Origin: Chiridota heheva
Taxonomy: Eukaryota > Echinodermata > Holothuroidea > Apodida > Chiridotidae
Direction of reading: 5' to 3'
Length of the DNA: 64,000 nucleotides
NCBI GenBank assembly: GCA_020152595.1
Contig: JAIGNY010000077.1
Span: 601,501-665,500 of the forward strand
Both the position numbers and the translations under genes were made by a program. Shown here in pieces: positions 51,841-63,616 of the stretch. Each line of letters opens with the position of its first letter. Within the stretch, counting starts at the first letter, position 1. The notes under the pieces are model-generated. The model made no database searches and was not told the DNA's origin. It saw only the letters and a list, made by a program, of their open reading frames with translations.

Positions 51841-52433
51841 TTCATTTTCATTCTTTTTTTGTATATAAGAAGATGAAAATGTATTTATTAAGATTACAAT
51901 ATTGTCATCAAATTGGTAGCTCGTCAGTACTATTTTTAATGGTTTTGCCATCATAATTTGTAAAAGTATTAGCTGTATGTTCGAGGTCAGAGTTGACGTA
52001 AGTTGGAGGAGAAACTTTATCATTACAGTCAATAGAATATTTTTATGAACATTTGTGTCACCTCAGTCAGTCAGCGAAAATGAATGGTATTCATATATGT
52101 TGGAAACTATTATCTAATACACAACATATTTGAAGAAACATAAAATCTGTTCAGTATTTGTTAAAAAATGACAAAAAGTATGTTTTTCTCCATTGACTGC
52201 AATGTTAACTGACTGTTGGTTTTCCCCTTTGATTGAAGTTTGAGATCGTCAAAAAAGCATTGTTACATGGCCGTGCACCACAACATTCCCGGATGTCCAA
52301 ACTCGAGAATGACAAGTCAAAATGAAAAACCCAATGGAAGATTGTGTTAGGTTGTCTTACTCAGTATTGCAAGTAGTGTGTAGCATGTAGGGCATACTGA
52401 GTGAGATGCTTATCTCACTAAATCCTGATAAGC

Positions 52434-52572
52434 TCCACTTGAGCGAAACTGGGATAAAACGACACTGGAAGTGGATAAACCGGGTATTCACCCTAGGCTA
52501 CTCTTTCTTTAGAAAAGATTAGGGTGAAAACCCTGTGTTCATCCACTGCTATCCCGGTCTCAAGGGACTGGC
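52434..52572. repeat. Long imperfect palindrome near CAMTA exon 1
   Basis: Arms ccacttgagcgaaactggga, then gtggataaaccgggtattca and ccctaggct pair with tagggtgaaaaccctgtgtt, catccactgc and tatcccggtctcaaggg around a centre near 52503. It is non-coding, a likely MITE or fold-back remnant 165 bp downstream of the exon 1 donor. Confidence 0.65.
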
Positions 52573-52736
52573 ATCTGCTATGCAGGCTATAGCTTGGCGT
52601 CTATGCTCCGTATAGGAGTCTTGTCGAGTTCCCGTAAGGGAGGATCATCTTCAACTACAAGAAAAAAAACCACGAACGTGCCGAGTAGCCGACCTTCATG
52701 TATGGGGCCCACCCGGTAATGAAAACGTATGCTTAC

Positions 52737-52791
52737 CGCCGTTATTGCTGGCACTAACATTAGGCTGCTGATTATCTCCGGTAAAAGCCAT
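52737..52791 (-). CDS. CAMTA: CAMTA-family transcription activator, coding exon 1 (start codon)
   Basis: First coding exon of a calmodulin-binding transcription activator, a nuclear DNA-binding protein whose family carries CG-1, TIG, ankyrin and IQ domains. Seen: on the minus strand an ATG at 52791 in a good context (aaggacaATGg), 18 codons (MAFTGDNQQP, then a polar stretch rich in N and S), one extra G, then the donor GCG|GTAAGC. The single overhanging nucleotide fits the two-nucleotide start of the exon at 13154-13260 and makes a GAT (Asp) codon. The joined frame runs open for 54 codons. The peptide itself is low-complexity and not diagnostic. The assignment rests on phase match, strand, start context and the distal exon. 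An unseen intermediate exon or another first exon is possible. Confidence 0.7.
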
Positions 52792-53090
52792 TGTCCTTTC
52801 TGCTAATTTCAACCGTTGGAACTTCTTGGCAAATCCATAATGATTAACTTGTCCAAATTATAAATAAACACGTAAATTAATTGAAGTTTCAGCTTGGAAA
52901 ATGGTAGAATTTAGAAGAATTCCGCGAATCACTGCTTCCTGAATCTGTTGGAGCCGTATGCACGTCGCTTGTGTGTACGATAGCCTATATCGTCTGCGGC
53001 TTAGGCAACTGCACTGCAGTACGCACATATGTACATAACTATTTCTAGTATTTTGAGAGGGCGTTATCATATTGTGTTTATGTGTACACT
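52792..53090 (-). promoter_or_regulatory. Putative 5' UTR and promoter region of CAMTA
   Basis: Immediately upstream of the inferred start codon on the minus strand. The stretch is richer in CpG than its surroundings (for example around 52920-53000), fitting a transcription start region. An out-of-frame upstream ATG at 52838 opens a 9-codon reading frame that ends at 52809, before the main ATG. No clear TATA box was identified, and the transcription start cannot be placed from sequence alone. Confidence 0.4.
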
Positions 53091-53393
53091 GAACTTTCTA
53101 CGGTAGCCTCAACGAACAATCCTTAAAAAAAAAACAATTTAGATTTATTGTTAGCAATTGATATTTCGTCCACCATTCATGATGCTGTTAAAAATGTTTA
53201 CAATATATTTCCTTTGAATGTTGTTAGGATAGTGATTTAAATAAGGTTTCCTGGGAGAGTCTTATAACATAAGTTTTCCTTAATAACTTCTTTCTTCCCT
53301 TTTCCAATTATACTATTTTATTGGCTACAAGGCCAGAATTTTATGTTGTTCCTAAAATATTGTATGTACTAGCTTCAAGTTGTACTGTGGCTC

Positions 53394-53597
53394 ATGGGCG
53401 TAAGAGCTCAATTTGGTTTAGCTCGAAAATCTCGAATTTCCAGGCGCAAAATGAAGCACGGATAAAATACCCCCTTTGCATTACAAAAGTGTCTTGTTTG
53501 ATAATTTTGCCCGAATTGATTTAAAACCTTTGCCCGAAAATAGTCCAATTTTTCAATTGGGGGAGGGGGAATTTCCCCTGACCCCCACCTCCAACGC
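53394..53597. mobile_element. Short element with catgggcgt / acgcccatg ends
   Basis: Left edge ctcatgggcgtaaga; right edge caacgcccatgctg. G-rich centre with ggggga and tttcccctgacccccac. Target duplications unclear. Confidence 0.4.
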
Positions 53598-54004
53598 CCA
53601 TGCTGTGACTCTACTGTTACATAATTTGTAACTAAATAGTTACGAAATGATCTGAAATGAAATTTTATAGTCCTTACCATCGCTCCTATGTTTGATATAT
53701 CACAGTAATCAGGTAATATATGAAAGATAAAATGTGGAAACGAATTTAATCGTGATGTTGAAAAGTGAAGCCTCAATTCAAGGTATTCTTATAACCTGCT
53801 ATCGAAAGGCCCATTTACAGCTATATTAACCTGTAAATCAAATTAACCATTTTCTTATGTAAATAGCAATGAACTATTTTCCCGGCCCCTTAAGCCTTCA
53901 AAGAGATCATGAAAAAAATGTTTCAAATATCGAACTTCAAAATCTCTGTAAACAATGATCTTTGTTTTTGAAACGAAAATAAACGCATTTGAACCGAAAC
54001 AATA

Positions 54005-54118
54005 ATCTAATAAATAATAGCAATAAACTAATGACCAATAACAATAAACTAATGAACAATAACAATAACCTAATGACCAATAACAATAAACTAATGAAGA
54101 ATAACAATAAACTAATAA
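54005..54118. repeat. 21-bp minisatellite, about 5 copies
   Basis: Unit caataacaataaactaatga with small changes (aacctaatga, gaataac). Sequence 53600-54000 and 54130-54745 holds nothing recognisable. Confidence 0.85.
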
Positions 54119-55302
54119 AGTTAAAAGAAACAGATAAATAAACAACTTGGGTGTCAAATAGACGCTAGACTGACGTAATATGTCAGTATGTAACATTGGA
54201 ATAAACAATAAAAAGTGCATTTGTAACAAAGTTGTTTCAAAGTCGATCAATATATGAATATGTAGGAATCGAGGGGCAGAAGGGGAATGGTTAAATCAGG
54301 GTCGGGCCGTGTGATTTTCATTTGTGTGTGTGTGGGAAGGGGGATTATACGAAGTTCGCACTAACAACTATACCTACCCTCTACCAAAAAGTAACTATAG
54401 TTTTAGTTAGTTTAACTCACCCCGGTCACAAACACAAAATAAAAAAGAAACGAGTATGCATAATTTGTTCAGTGTTTATTGTCAGAGGCGGCGGAACGCA
54501 AAGCGTAGGGGGGAGGGGGTGGGGAGAGCACATTTCTCTTCTTTTTTTTTTTAAATGTATAAAGTGCTTTTTTTTCAGAGAAAATGCCTGCGCATGCATA
54601 CACTCTATTTCATACACTCTTTTACACCCTAAAAACAACGATGGGCCGATGTAAGGCTCTTTTCCTGCAGAACAAGCCTTAACATCTGCCTTTTTGTTTT
54701 CCCTGCCTAAAGTTTAAAAACACATGTTAAAGTAGGGTTTGCCAGCAGGGTGAAGGAAGCTTTCGTAAAGTGGAGGAAGGAGACGACCTCTTATGGGGGC
54801 ACTTCGCAAGTTGTATATGCATATGTCCGCCCCCTTCATGTAGATAGACCTAATATAGTAAAATAGAAGGGACACTTCATTTTCAGATTTGTTTTAGAAT
54901 TTTGATATTTTGAAAGTAGGCTTATTGTCATTTTAGAAGTTTAAATTTGGGATATTTTGCTATGATACATAGTTTTTCCAATTTGAGGTTTGGAAAGGGT
55001 AATGTTGACATTAACAAAGTAACCAAACTGTGGCAGCAGATAACAACTGTATTGTAAGGCATTGCAATTTGCAATTGTGAAGGCTAGGTTCTTTTTTTGT
55101 TGTGGGGGAGGGGGGGTGTGTGTGGAGTTGACGGAAGAGGCGGCGGAAGATGTTTGAAAGTGGGGGAACAGGATCTCAGGGACACTTTCCAACTATCGTA
55201 TTTTCAAAGCATGTAGCACAGCAATATATCTTTATATGGTCACCCCCCCCCCCTTCCCCCTCCCTTTCCACCTCCCAACCACGGAATTTTTAAACTTTTA
55301 TA

Positions 55303-56245
55303 GGTTCGAACATTACTGGTGACCAATTTGTCCTTCTTCTTTGATTTACAGCTTCAACAATTTAAGATATTGTGGGACAAAATTCAGTAAAATATAACAA
55401 TTTTATTGAAATCTACAACAATTGCTTAATTGGAAAATGTATAGATCATAAGTCTTGAAATCGGTAGGAGTTAGACTTGTAGATCATAATTAGCCATTGT
55501 ATGGTTTATAAATCAGAATATTTAATGTCTAAAATAATGTGAAAAGCAAAGGGTACTTATGGAGGCTATCATTTTTTTTGCTGCTGTGAAATTGTAACTA
55601 TTTTAGTATAAATTAAGACCAGATGGCTCAAATTCACATCCACTCTTCAGCGAATCAGTGGCAAGTGTCCCTGCATTGTATGTTTTTCAGTTCTAGAACA
55701 CAAAATAAAATTTGGATATTTTAGCTTGATGTTTGTGTTACTTGCTCTAGTTTGTCAATAAAAAGATAAGGGATATGTAAATATATTTTAATATTTTAAA
55801 TGACATTTTTTTTTTAAATCTCTGTCAGTCTGTAAAAGCATGAAAAACTTCACAAAGAAGATGGGGAGAGGGCACATCAGTTTATGCCATTACAATGGCC
55901 AAGGTGCAAATAAAAGGTTTTGCCCTGCATGGCCCATTTCAAAGATGCCCCACTAATGAAAATTGGGCTTGCTCGCATACTCTAAAAAGGCCCTATTTTA
56001 GAGAGTTTGTACAAATTATAAGCTGGGAAAACAAAGGTAAGAAGAGGCGAAGGCTTTTTAGGTATGAAAAAGTCCAATATTGTCCAATATGTATAGGGCT
56101 GTTGGGCCCCAACTTTGTTCTATGGAAAATTTCAGAATGGCGTATGCGCAAATTTCAGAATGGCGTATGCGCGCAAAGCACGTAAAATTTCACATTATTA
56201 GTACTTTCAGGGCAATATTTGTGTTACTTTCTTTAATTAAAAATC
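55303..56245 (+). repeat. Dispersed repeat S, copy 2 (about 940 bp)
   Basis: Direct-orientation partner of 47862-48715. It has an extra internal block (55860-55900) and a local tandem duplication (ttcagaatggcgtatgcgc, twice, 56132-56170). Followed by short hairpin-rich units (aaagggcactttt) at 56290-56405. Confidence 0.8.
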
Positions 56246-56420
56246 AAATATATATGAAGAAAAATGGTTTTCAATAATTGAAAGGGTATGTTCCTTCTCT
56301 AAAAAGGAACTTGTTCTCTTTGAAAGAGCATTTTTCTTTCTGAAAAAGGGCATTTTTCCCTCAGAAAAAAGGCACTTTTCCTTTCTGGAAAGGGCACTTT
56401 TTAAACTTTTGAGAAAAGTG

Positions 56421-57020
56421 TTAACATCATAATTATTCCACATATGAAACAAAGCAGACATGTGGTTGTTAAAATATAAACATTTCAATATTTTTACTTT
56501 AAGCCCGCCTGCTCATTAATATGCATGACATCACCATCAAAAACAATAAGGTACATCTACTGACCATGGGCTATCTGTGAAGTAAATATGACATGAATCC
56601 TGTTTACCATTCTTGAGATACCGTGTTTACAAGCTCTTTTCAGCAAATTCATATTAGGCCCGCCCACTATGCACATTAATGAAATTCAATTTTTTTACAT
56701 TATGACCATGAACACACCAGCTAACATCATAAGTATGCCAAATATCAAACAAACCAGACGTGCGGTTGTTAAAATATGAACATTTCAATATTTTTATATT
56801 AAGCCCTGCCTACTTATTAATATGCATGACAACACCAATCACAAAACAATAGGGCACATCTACGGACCATGGGCTATCTGTGTACCACATATGACATCAA
56901 TCTAGTGTATTGTTCTTGAGATATCGCATTTTCGAGCTTGCTGTCTTAAACATAGACACATACATACACATGCCATCATGACTTGCATAGGTTCCTGATG
57001 CTATCGCATCGGAACCAAAA
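56421..57020 (+). repeat. Tandem dimer of a 300-bp repeat ending in a ggttcc...ggaacc hairpin
   Basis: Units start taacatcata at 56422 and 56722, 300 bp apart. Shared text: gttgttaaaatat-aacattt, ttaatatgcatgaca, gaccatgggctatctgtg and ttcttgagata-cg. The second is followed by cataggttcctgatgctatc, gcatcggaacc, a hairpin end. An inverted relative is at 58240-58420. Confidence 0.75.
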
Positions 57021-57658
57021 TGATGGGGTCCTTTTACTTTACTTTGTTGTTTTGGGCTCACTTATTCTATATATCTACAGATTGGGATGGGAGACATTTG
57101 ACTTGAGAAGTGCCCCCTAAGAGGTTGTGCCCTCACTTTTCTAAAGCTTCCTACTCCCCTGGGGGAAGGTGTTATGTGGGTGCAGTGAAGTGATTTATGG
57201 CAGTATTTGGTCTACTAAGAAGGACAAAATGCATTGATATACATATAATAATTTATTTTCTCAATGGTATTTATCTCCCAATATTCAATTGAAACATTCT
57301 TGCAAAAGATGTTACTGGTCTTGGATGTAAAAATCATTATAAATTCTCGACAGACTTTTTCCCTTGAATTATATATTCTTCTTTGAGATAAGTCACCATA
57401 TTGACAATGGCGTATTCACGAAGCCCACACTGACTTAACTGCTAATAATATAGTGCTCCTATTCACTTCCCTGTCACAAAAGCTTTCTCAATTTGAAACA
57501 TATTGAACATAACTAACAATTTTTTTAGTTTTAGATAGGAGTGCCCTATAAATATAACCTATAAATTTACATTTTTAAAAATATTTTCAATGTATGCAAG
57601 GTTCTGATTTATGAATATATTCCCTCAAAATAATCTTGTATATGATACAAGAGTTTAA

Positions 57659-57770
57659 AGGATTAGTTCAGTAGTAAAGCATTAGTTCAGTAGTAAAGGA
57701 TTAGTTTAGTAGTAAAGGATTAGTTCAGTAATCAAGGAAGTCCATCTTCAAAGACCCCTGAACTAATCCT
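57659..57770. mobile_element. Miniature MITE A (112 bp) with reiterated left terminus
   Basis: TTAA at 57655-57658 and 57771-57774. The left end aaggattagttcagtagta is present four times in tandem (19-20 bp steps); the right end is ctgaactaatcct. Only a short gtccatcttcaaagacc interior remains. Sequence 57180-57650 and 57780-58090 holds nothing recognisable. Confidence 0.75.
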
Positions 57771-58239
57771 TTAATTAATTTACAGCATAAGCTACAAATA
57801 ATTCATATCTAAAAAAAATCCATGGCTCAAAAACATTTCAACAAGAAAAATAACAAAATGTGTTTCTTCTTGAAATAAGAAAACACTCACAACATTTTTT
57901 CTACTTATTCAGAAACCAGGGTTTGACAAATCGCCAAAAAAATTACTTGTTGGTCGGGCATCCATTTTGGCAAATTTACTGGCCTGACAACAGTCTAAAT
58001 AAATTTTAAATGACACCAACCTGGTATGACTCCTGAAGTAACTTAAGCCCAAGGAACATTGTGTTTACCATTATTTGTTCTCAAACACTAGAGCTGTCTG
58101 AATGACAGCATGCTCGACTATTCAAAGCTGCAGGGAGAGTGCACTACTTTAAGGAAGTTAGCACTTACTTATCATGTGACTTCCAGTGAGAGAAATTTTG
58201 ATAACAAGCTAAGCTTTAAGGAAGTTCATTTACAGTATC

Positions 58240-58430
58240 TTATTCTTTGTTTTCATTTTTGGTTCCGATGCTACCAGCACCAGGAACCTATGCGTGTTGG
58301 TGCGTGTATGTGAGTATGGGTGTGTGTATGGGGGCGTGTATGGATGCGTGTATGTGGTATTTGATGTGTGTGTGGGTGTGACGCTTTGCTTGTAAACACG
58401 ATATCTCATTTATTCACTTTTGAATAATGC
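58240..58430 (-). repeat. Inverted relative of the 300-bp hairpin repeat
   Basis: Plus-strand ttttggttccgatgctacca, gcaccaggaacctatg, then a GT-rich stretch and gcttgtaaacacgatatctc. The reverse complement matches the end of the 56421-57020 repeat. Confidence 0.6.
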
Positions 58431-58589
58431 TCATTAATTAAATGACATACATCTAATAGGCACTTAATGTAGCAAAGTATGAAATGTCAATAATTTCATG
58501 AATTCCACCTGAAAGTCACCTAAATCCCTACAAAACTATCCATATGTTCCTCCCATATAACATCCTTCCCTCCCTCCTTCCCTGATGCC

Positions 58590-59550
58590 AACCATTCATC
58601 CTTCCCTCTGTGATGCCATCCTTCCATCACCAATGCCATCCATCCATTCCTCCCCAGATGCCATCCACCCTTTTCTCATTCCCCAATGCGTCCACCCATC
58701 CCTCACCATTGCCATTAATCCCCCTCCCTGATGCTATCCATCCCTACCCCCAATGCTATCCATCCCTACCTCCTAGGTGCCATCCATCCCTCCTTCCCCA
58801 ATGTCATTTATCCATCCCCCCTGATGTCATCATCCCTTTCTGATACCATCCATCCCTCCCTCCCTACCTGATGCCATCCGTCCCTTCCTCCCTGATGTCA
58901 TCTATCCCTCCCTCCCTCCCTGATACCATCCATCCCTTTCACCCTCCCTGATGTCATCAATCCGTCCCTCCCCAATGCTATCCCTCCTCCCTCCCTGATG
59001 CCATCTGTCCCTCCCAATGCTATCCGTCCTTTCCTACCTGATGACATAATGCCATCCATCCTCCCTCCCTCCCCTGATGCCATCCATCCCTCCCTGATGC
59101 CATCCATTCCTCCCTCCCTGATGCCATCCATTCCTCCCTCCTCCCTGATGCCATCCATCCCTCCCTGATGCCATCCATCCCTCCATCCACGATGTCATCC
59201 ATCCTTCCCCAAATCCCTCCATTCCTCCTGCCCTGATGCTATCCTTCCCACCCTCCCCAATGCCATTAATCCATCATCCTCCAGTGTTCATGCCATCTAT
59301 CCCCTCCTCCCTAATGCCATCTATCCCCTCCTCCCTAATGCCATCCATCCCTCTCCTCCCCGATGCCATTTATCCATTCCTTCAGGAAGCCATCCATCCC
59401 TCCCCTCCCTGAAGCTCTCCATCCATCCTCCCTATTGCCATCCATCCCTCCCTAATCGATGCCATTCATCCAACATCCTCGCTCCCTGATGACATTTATC
59501 TCTCCCTCCCTGATACCATCCATCTCCCTCCCCAATGCCATACCTCCCAT
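58590..59550. repeat. Irregular CCATCCATCCCTCCCTGATG minisatellite
   Basis: About 960 bp of pyrimidine-rich units built from tgatgccatccatccctccc with variable length (roughly 20-30 bp) and caatg/gatg alternation. Confidence 0.93.
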
Positions 59551-60097
59551 ATGTAATTACCATCTTACATGTCATTGTTTGAGATCCTTATTCAAGTTCT
59601 AAATTCCAAGTGCCAATTCTAATAGTGCAATGAACACTTCTGAAATTAGTCAAAGAAGCACATCTCATTGTTGAATGAATGCAAAATATTCCTGATTAAA
59701 TAACTGGCCACTGGTAGTACATTGGTAGAAGTTATTTGTGTACTTGAAAGAATGAAAAGAGTAATCAATGTTTTATGTCCCTTTTAAATGTAAATTGTAT
59801 ACTATGTTTGTTTTGTTTGTGCTCATACATAAACAAAAGTCAGTTCATATAACATCTCTATGCAAATTAACAGTAAATTTAAATACTTAAGGCAGAGTTT
59901 AATAATTTTCACTTAAAAACTTTTAAAACAATTTTTCAGATATTTTAAAACTTTTCAAATCTTTTCAAGTCTAATCATTTGTTATTTTGATTACCATCTA
60001 TAACAATGCAAATTTTAATTCAGACATTATGCACATTCTATATGTTTATTCCACTTTTAAATAATGTACATTTTCAAATGACGACAAGCTTTTATAG

Positions 60098-60173
60098 ACC
60101 TTGCTCCCCAAAAACTTTAACCAATGCTGAGGCGGACGCAGATGCCGATGCTGATGTGGACACCAATGCTAAG
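60098..60173 (+). other. Exon-like segment with acceptor and donor (low confidence)
   Basis: Plus-strand stretch preceded by cttttatag and followed by AAG|GTGAGT. One frame is open (TLTNAEADADADADVDTNAK) and encodes an Ala-Asp repeat from a short GCN-GAY hexamer reiteration. No family is recognisable and the repeat could be chance, so it is recorded only as a candidate. Confidence 0.2.
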
Positions 60174-60761
60174 GTGAGTAGAATAGCTCCTACTATTCTT
60201 TGAATAGTCGAGTTAATAAAACTACAGTATTACAAATGGCACGGGGGCATATGTCCTGGTGTCAAACTCACTCAATAATATAATAAGTTAAATTCTCTTA
60301 ATCATCAATATTCATAGGAACCATAGGGATACAAAATAAATATTTAAAAAATCATTAAAATATCATGAATTCAACTGAAACAAGTTATGTTAGTCATTTT
60401 ACAGTTTAAAAACATTTCCTGGCCAATTAACAATATATCTTCAAATTAATTTTTACAATTTGTGAACCCAAGTTATGTCCATTTCTGTTCGAAATTGCTT
60501 GGAACCAACTGAAAATGCAATCACAATTTTACAAGAAATCTCTATAATCCCTGCGTAAAGTTTAAGTGGGTTTTTGGCCATTGGTGATTACACACAAGGA
60601 AAGCTGATCAATCTTCTTCATTATTTTATCTTCTTAAAAAACACCTTGAGAGCAAGAAGCCAATTCTAATTGACATTTTTTGTATGATGGATTGGACCAG
60701 GCCTACTAAGAGACTGGACCTGAAACCTTTGTAAATATGGTCTTGGCTCCCACAAAGTCAT

Positions 60762-60988
60762 GATATAATATAATATAATATGATATGATATAATATAATA
60801 TAATATGATATGATATGATATAATATGATATATGATATGATATGATATGATATGATATGATACAATATAATATAACATAATATAATATAATATAATAATA
60901 CATTGTAATATAATATAATATAATATAATATAATATAATATAATATAATATAATATAATATAATATAATATAATATAATATAATATAA
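60762..60988. repeat. TATAA/TATGA pentanucleotide microsatellite
   Basis: About 227 bp of 5-bp steps. The left half mixes tgata and taata; the right half is pure taata, except for a cattg break near 60901. Sequence 59560-60090, 60180-60755 and 60990-62330 holds nothing recognisable. Confidence 0.96.
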
Positions 60989-62338
60989 GTCTAAATGAAA
61001 CATTTTGCATTTTGGTCTCCACAGGCCTCTTTAATGCACATGGGCCATATGCAACTAACCTAAATATATCCCTCTCTTCTTGGACCTGGAGCAGACAAAA
61101 ATTATAAGCAACCATCAGGCCAACCAAGTACCACACAATAATTTGAATCATAAGTCAATCAATTTTAAAATGATATAAGCAAATTTATTAAGCAGAAAAT
61201 AATCCTGAAGAAGATGTTACTTTTCAGCTACTGCAACAAATGTTTGGAGTTTGGACCAAAAATGTAATACCAGTATACTATTCAACGTATAAGCGCTCGG
61301 GGCACTTAAGAAAATAGAATTGTACCCTTTTAAGCCCAAAGCTTTCTCCTGATAAGCGCCCATGCTCCGCCATGCAGTGTGACATTCGAGCTGCATTGTG
61401 TTTATTGGTTCTATACTAGCCCCACAATAACCACCACAAAAAACATTGTGAGGATCAGATGCAATATTTTAAGTCTTCAAATTGATCAAATAATTTATGT
61501 TATCAGTCAAAAAAATGTTGGGTGTGCGCTTATTAGAGTAAAGGCCCTTAGTATGTCGAATATGGTAATTCAATACTTGATAAAATTGTACTTTAGAATC
61601 CATAAATGCTAAAAAATGTATACAGATAAAAACATCTAACCACTGGAAGATTATTGCACCATGTACAATTATGCCATGTTACATAAATATCAGTGACATT
61701 TCTGTGAAAACCATTTCTAAAAAAACATTAAGATATAGCTATAAAGATAATTTTCATGACAAAAATAAAATCTGATAATCTATCATCTGACGGCAGTCTG
61801 CATAACAACAGTCATACTATTACCTTCCATTCTCCGAAAACCCCTATCTTACACAGCCTCAGGGGACACATAGATGTAATAAATTCCGTTTTTATGAGAG
61901 CAATTGGCTCAAATCAAATTTAACAATCCAATCCTAGCTTATCTTTAATTGCACTCATCAGACCATGACTAATTGTGTCTGGTGATAAATGAAAACTAAC
62001 TTGAAGATTTGCTCATGTGATAATTTCGTTTTTTGCTCTAAAGAATATCAAATACATCTTGATCGATGATGATTTTTCAAATTTGTGCAATTTTTCACGA
62101 TGAAAGCAAGCAACATCTCAATAAAAAGAAACTTGCGGAGAATTATGAACATCAGACTCAGATGTAAAAATGATTACCAGTGAAAAGAGGGCGCTTCTAC
62201 CAAGTTCCTTGTATTTGATTTACTTCATAAATTCTGGTCTTTCGTCAAATCTCATCATTTCTAGCCGTGTGATGATAAACGATTCCATCTTTGTAATATA
62301 TTTAATGAATCCTGGTCATCTAATAACCATTTAATCCA

Positions 62339-62344
62339 TTTATT
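62339..62344 (-). terminator. Candidate polyadenylation signal AATAAA for the terminal exon
   Basis: First exact AATAAA on the minus strand downstream of the stop at 62770, about 430 nt away. An ATTAAA variant lies close by. Position is plausible but there is no direct evidence of use. Confidence 0.25.
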
Positions 62345-62446
62345 ACATTCAAAAATGACACTTACATTTAGATATTAGGAAGCACATATTATTGCAATAT
62401 TGAAAATACACAACATACAGCCGCCATTGACTAATTTGAATTTTAC

Positions 62447-62712
62447 AATTGTACCCTTGGATTGTGAATTAAATAGGTACCCTCTCCCTCTGGAATGTAC
62501 TATTTTACCAATCCAATCATATCATCCACTGGCACTATCATATATTCAATCAACTATTTATCAATCAATAAAACAATTTTCCAGAAGATCAGTTGCACCA
62601 CAAGACTGTGAATTAGATAGGTAGGTACCCTCTCTTCTGGCATGCACACTTTGAACGAGCCAATCAGCAAATCGACTGGCACTATCATATAATCAATCAT
62701 TCAATCAATTTT
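62447..62712 (-). repeat. Tandem duplication (about 144-bp period) in the presumed 3' UTR
   Basis: Two diverged copies share, on the plus strand, gtgaatta, aggtaccctctc, ccaatca, actggcactatcatat and a run of caatcaa. They start near 62447 and 62592. Both lie between the stop codon and the candidate polyadenylation signal of the minus-strand gene. Confidence 0.6.
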
Positions 62713-62769
62713 TCCTGAGTCCCATGGTCACTTGCACTCTGGATGGAATCTTATTTCCAACTTCATTCA

Positions 62770-63015
62770 TCACTGGTCTTCACCCCTTGACCCAGATGAC
62801 CCTTCTGTTTGACCTATTGGCCCTTCTATACTCAGTCCATTGAATACCGGTTTGTTCTGGTCAAAGTACTCTATACTGACTTGATTCCTAACCAGTTTTT
62901 GGATTGCATCTAGGTCCTTGGATCTTTCTTCGATTTTATTGGCGGGTGTCCATGACATGTCGTACTCCAGTTTGTAATCTCCGAGAAATTCGTGGGGGCA
63001 ACTAGCTCCCCATTC
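62770..63015 (-). CDS. 3' terminal coding exon of an unrecognised gene
   Basis: Minus-strand exon of 81 codons plus a TGA stop at 62770-62772. It is preceded by a strong acceptor (tctttcttctttcag, ending at 63016). The frame starts in phase 0 (EWGASCPHEFLGDYKLEYD) and stays open to the stop. Composition is balanced and protein-like in the first 60 residues (for example SKDLDAIQKLVRNQVSIEYF), then a Gly/Ser-rich hydrophilic tail (EGSSGSRGEDQ). I do not recognise the family. The upstream exons lie past the right edge. The gene has the same orientation as CAMTA and would end about 10 kb upstream of its start. Splice signal and codon pattern support a real exon, but homology is needed. Confidence 0.6.
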   Translation of the reverse strand, partial: EWGASCPHEFLGDYKLEYDMSWTPANKIEERSKDLDAIQKLVRNQVSIEYFDQNKPVFNGLSIEGPIGQTEGSSGSRGEDQ

Positions 63016-63230
63016 CTGAAAGAAGAAAGATTATCACACAATAAGTTGTATTGACAGCCGCGCAGATTAAAAGGGGGTACATCTGAGAGTCTGGGCACTC
63101 CCCTAAAAGTTGTTAAGAAAAAAACCTGTGATAGTTTTTTTAACCATAGACAGTGAGAAATCTAGTGTCCAAATTTTAGGGTTTATGAGATAGGCTTGCC
63201 TAGATTGATTTTATTGGATTTTCTTAATGT

Positions 63231-63560
63231 TTTGGTTATGCTGAATCCAAAAATGCAGAGTTCCATTTTTCTCAACATCTTCAGAGCAGCCATCTTTAAT
63301 TTCAAAATGGCCACCATATTTCATAGGAAAATGACCATAACTTTCTTATTATAGCAGCTACAGACATGATTTTGGTGGCTAATCCTATGTTTTTAATACC
63401 AACTAACTAATTTGTAATATTGCCATCAAAAATAAATGGCAGCCATATTGAATTTAAAATGGCTGCCATATTTTTATCAAAATCTCACTATAAATTGCTC
63501 TATATGTCATGTCAACAGCAGATTATGATCATTAGTTTAGTCTTATGTTTTTAATAATGA
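63231..63560. repeat. Diverged tandem repeat with AAATGGC-GCCATATT motifs
   Basis: ttcaaaatggccaccatatt and aaaatggctgccatattttt recur, with cctatgtttttaataccaac versus tcttatgtttttaataatga about 160 bp apart. Confidence 0.5.
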
Positions 63561-63616
63561 CACTTTTTAATGCTGTTAATTATTACATTCATTTCAGCCA
63601 CAGTACATATATATTC

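Noticed and set aside
54322..54654. 110-codon plus-strand frame
   Set aside because: Built partly from G-rich and T-run low-complexity sequence; no domain or exon signals.
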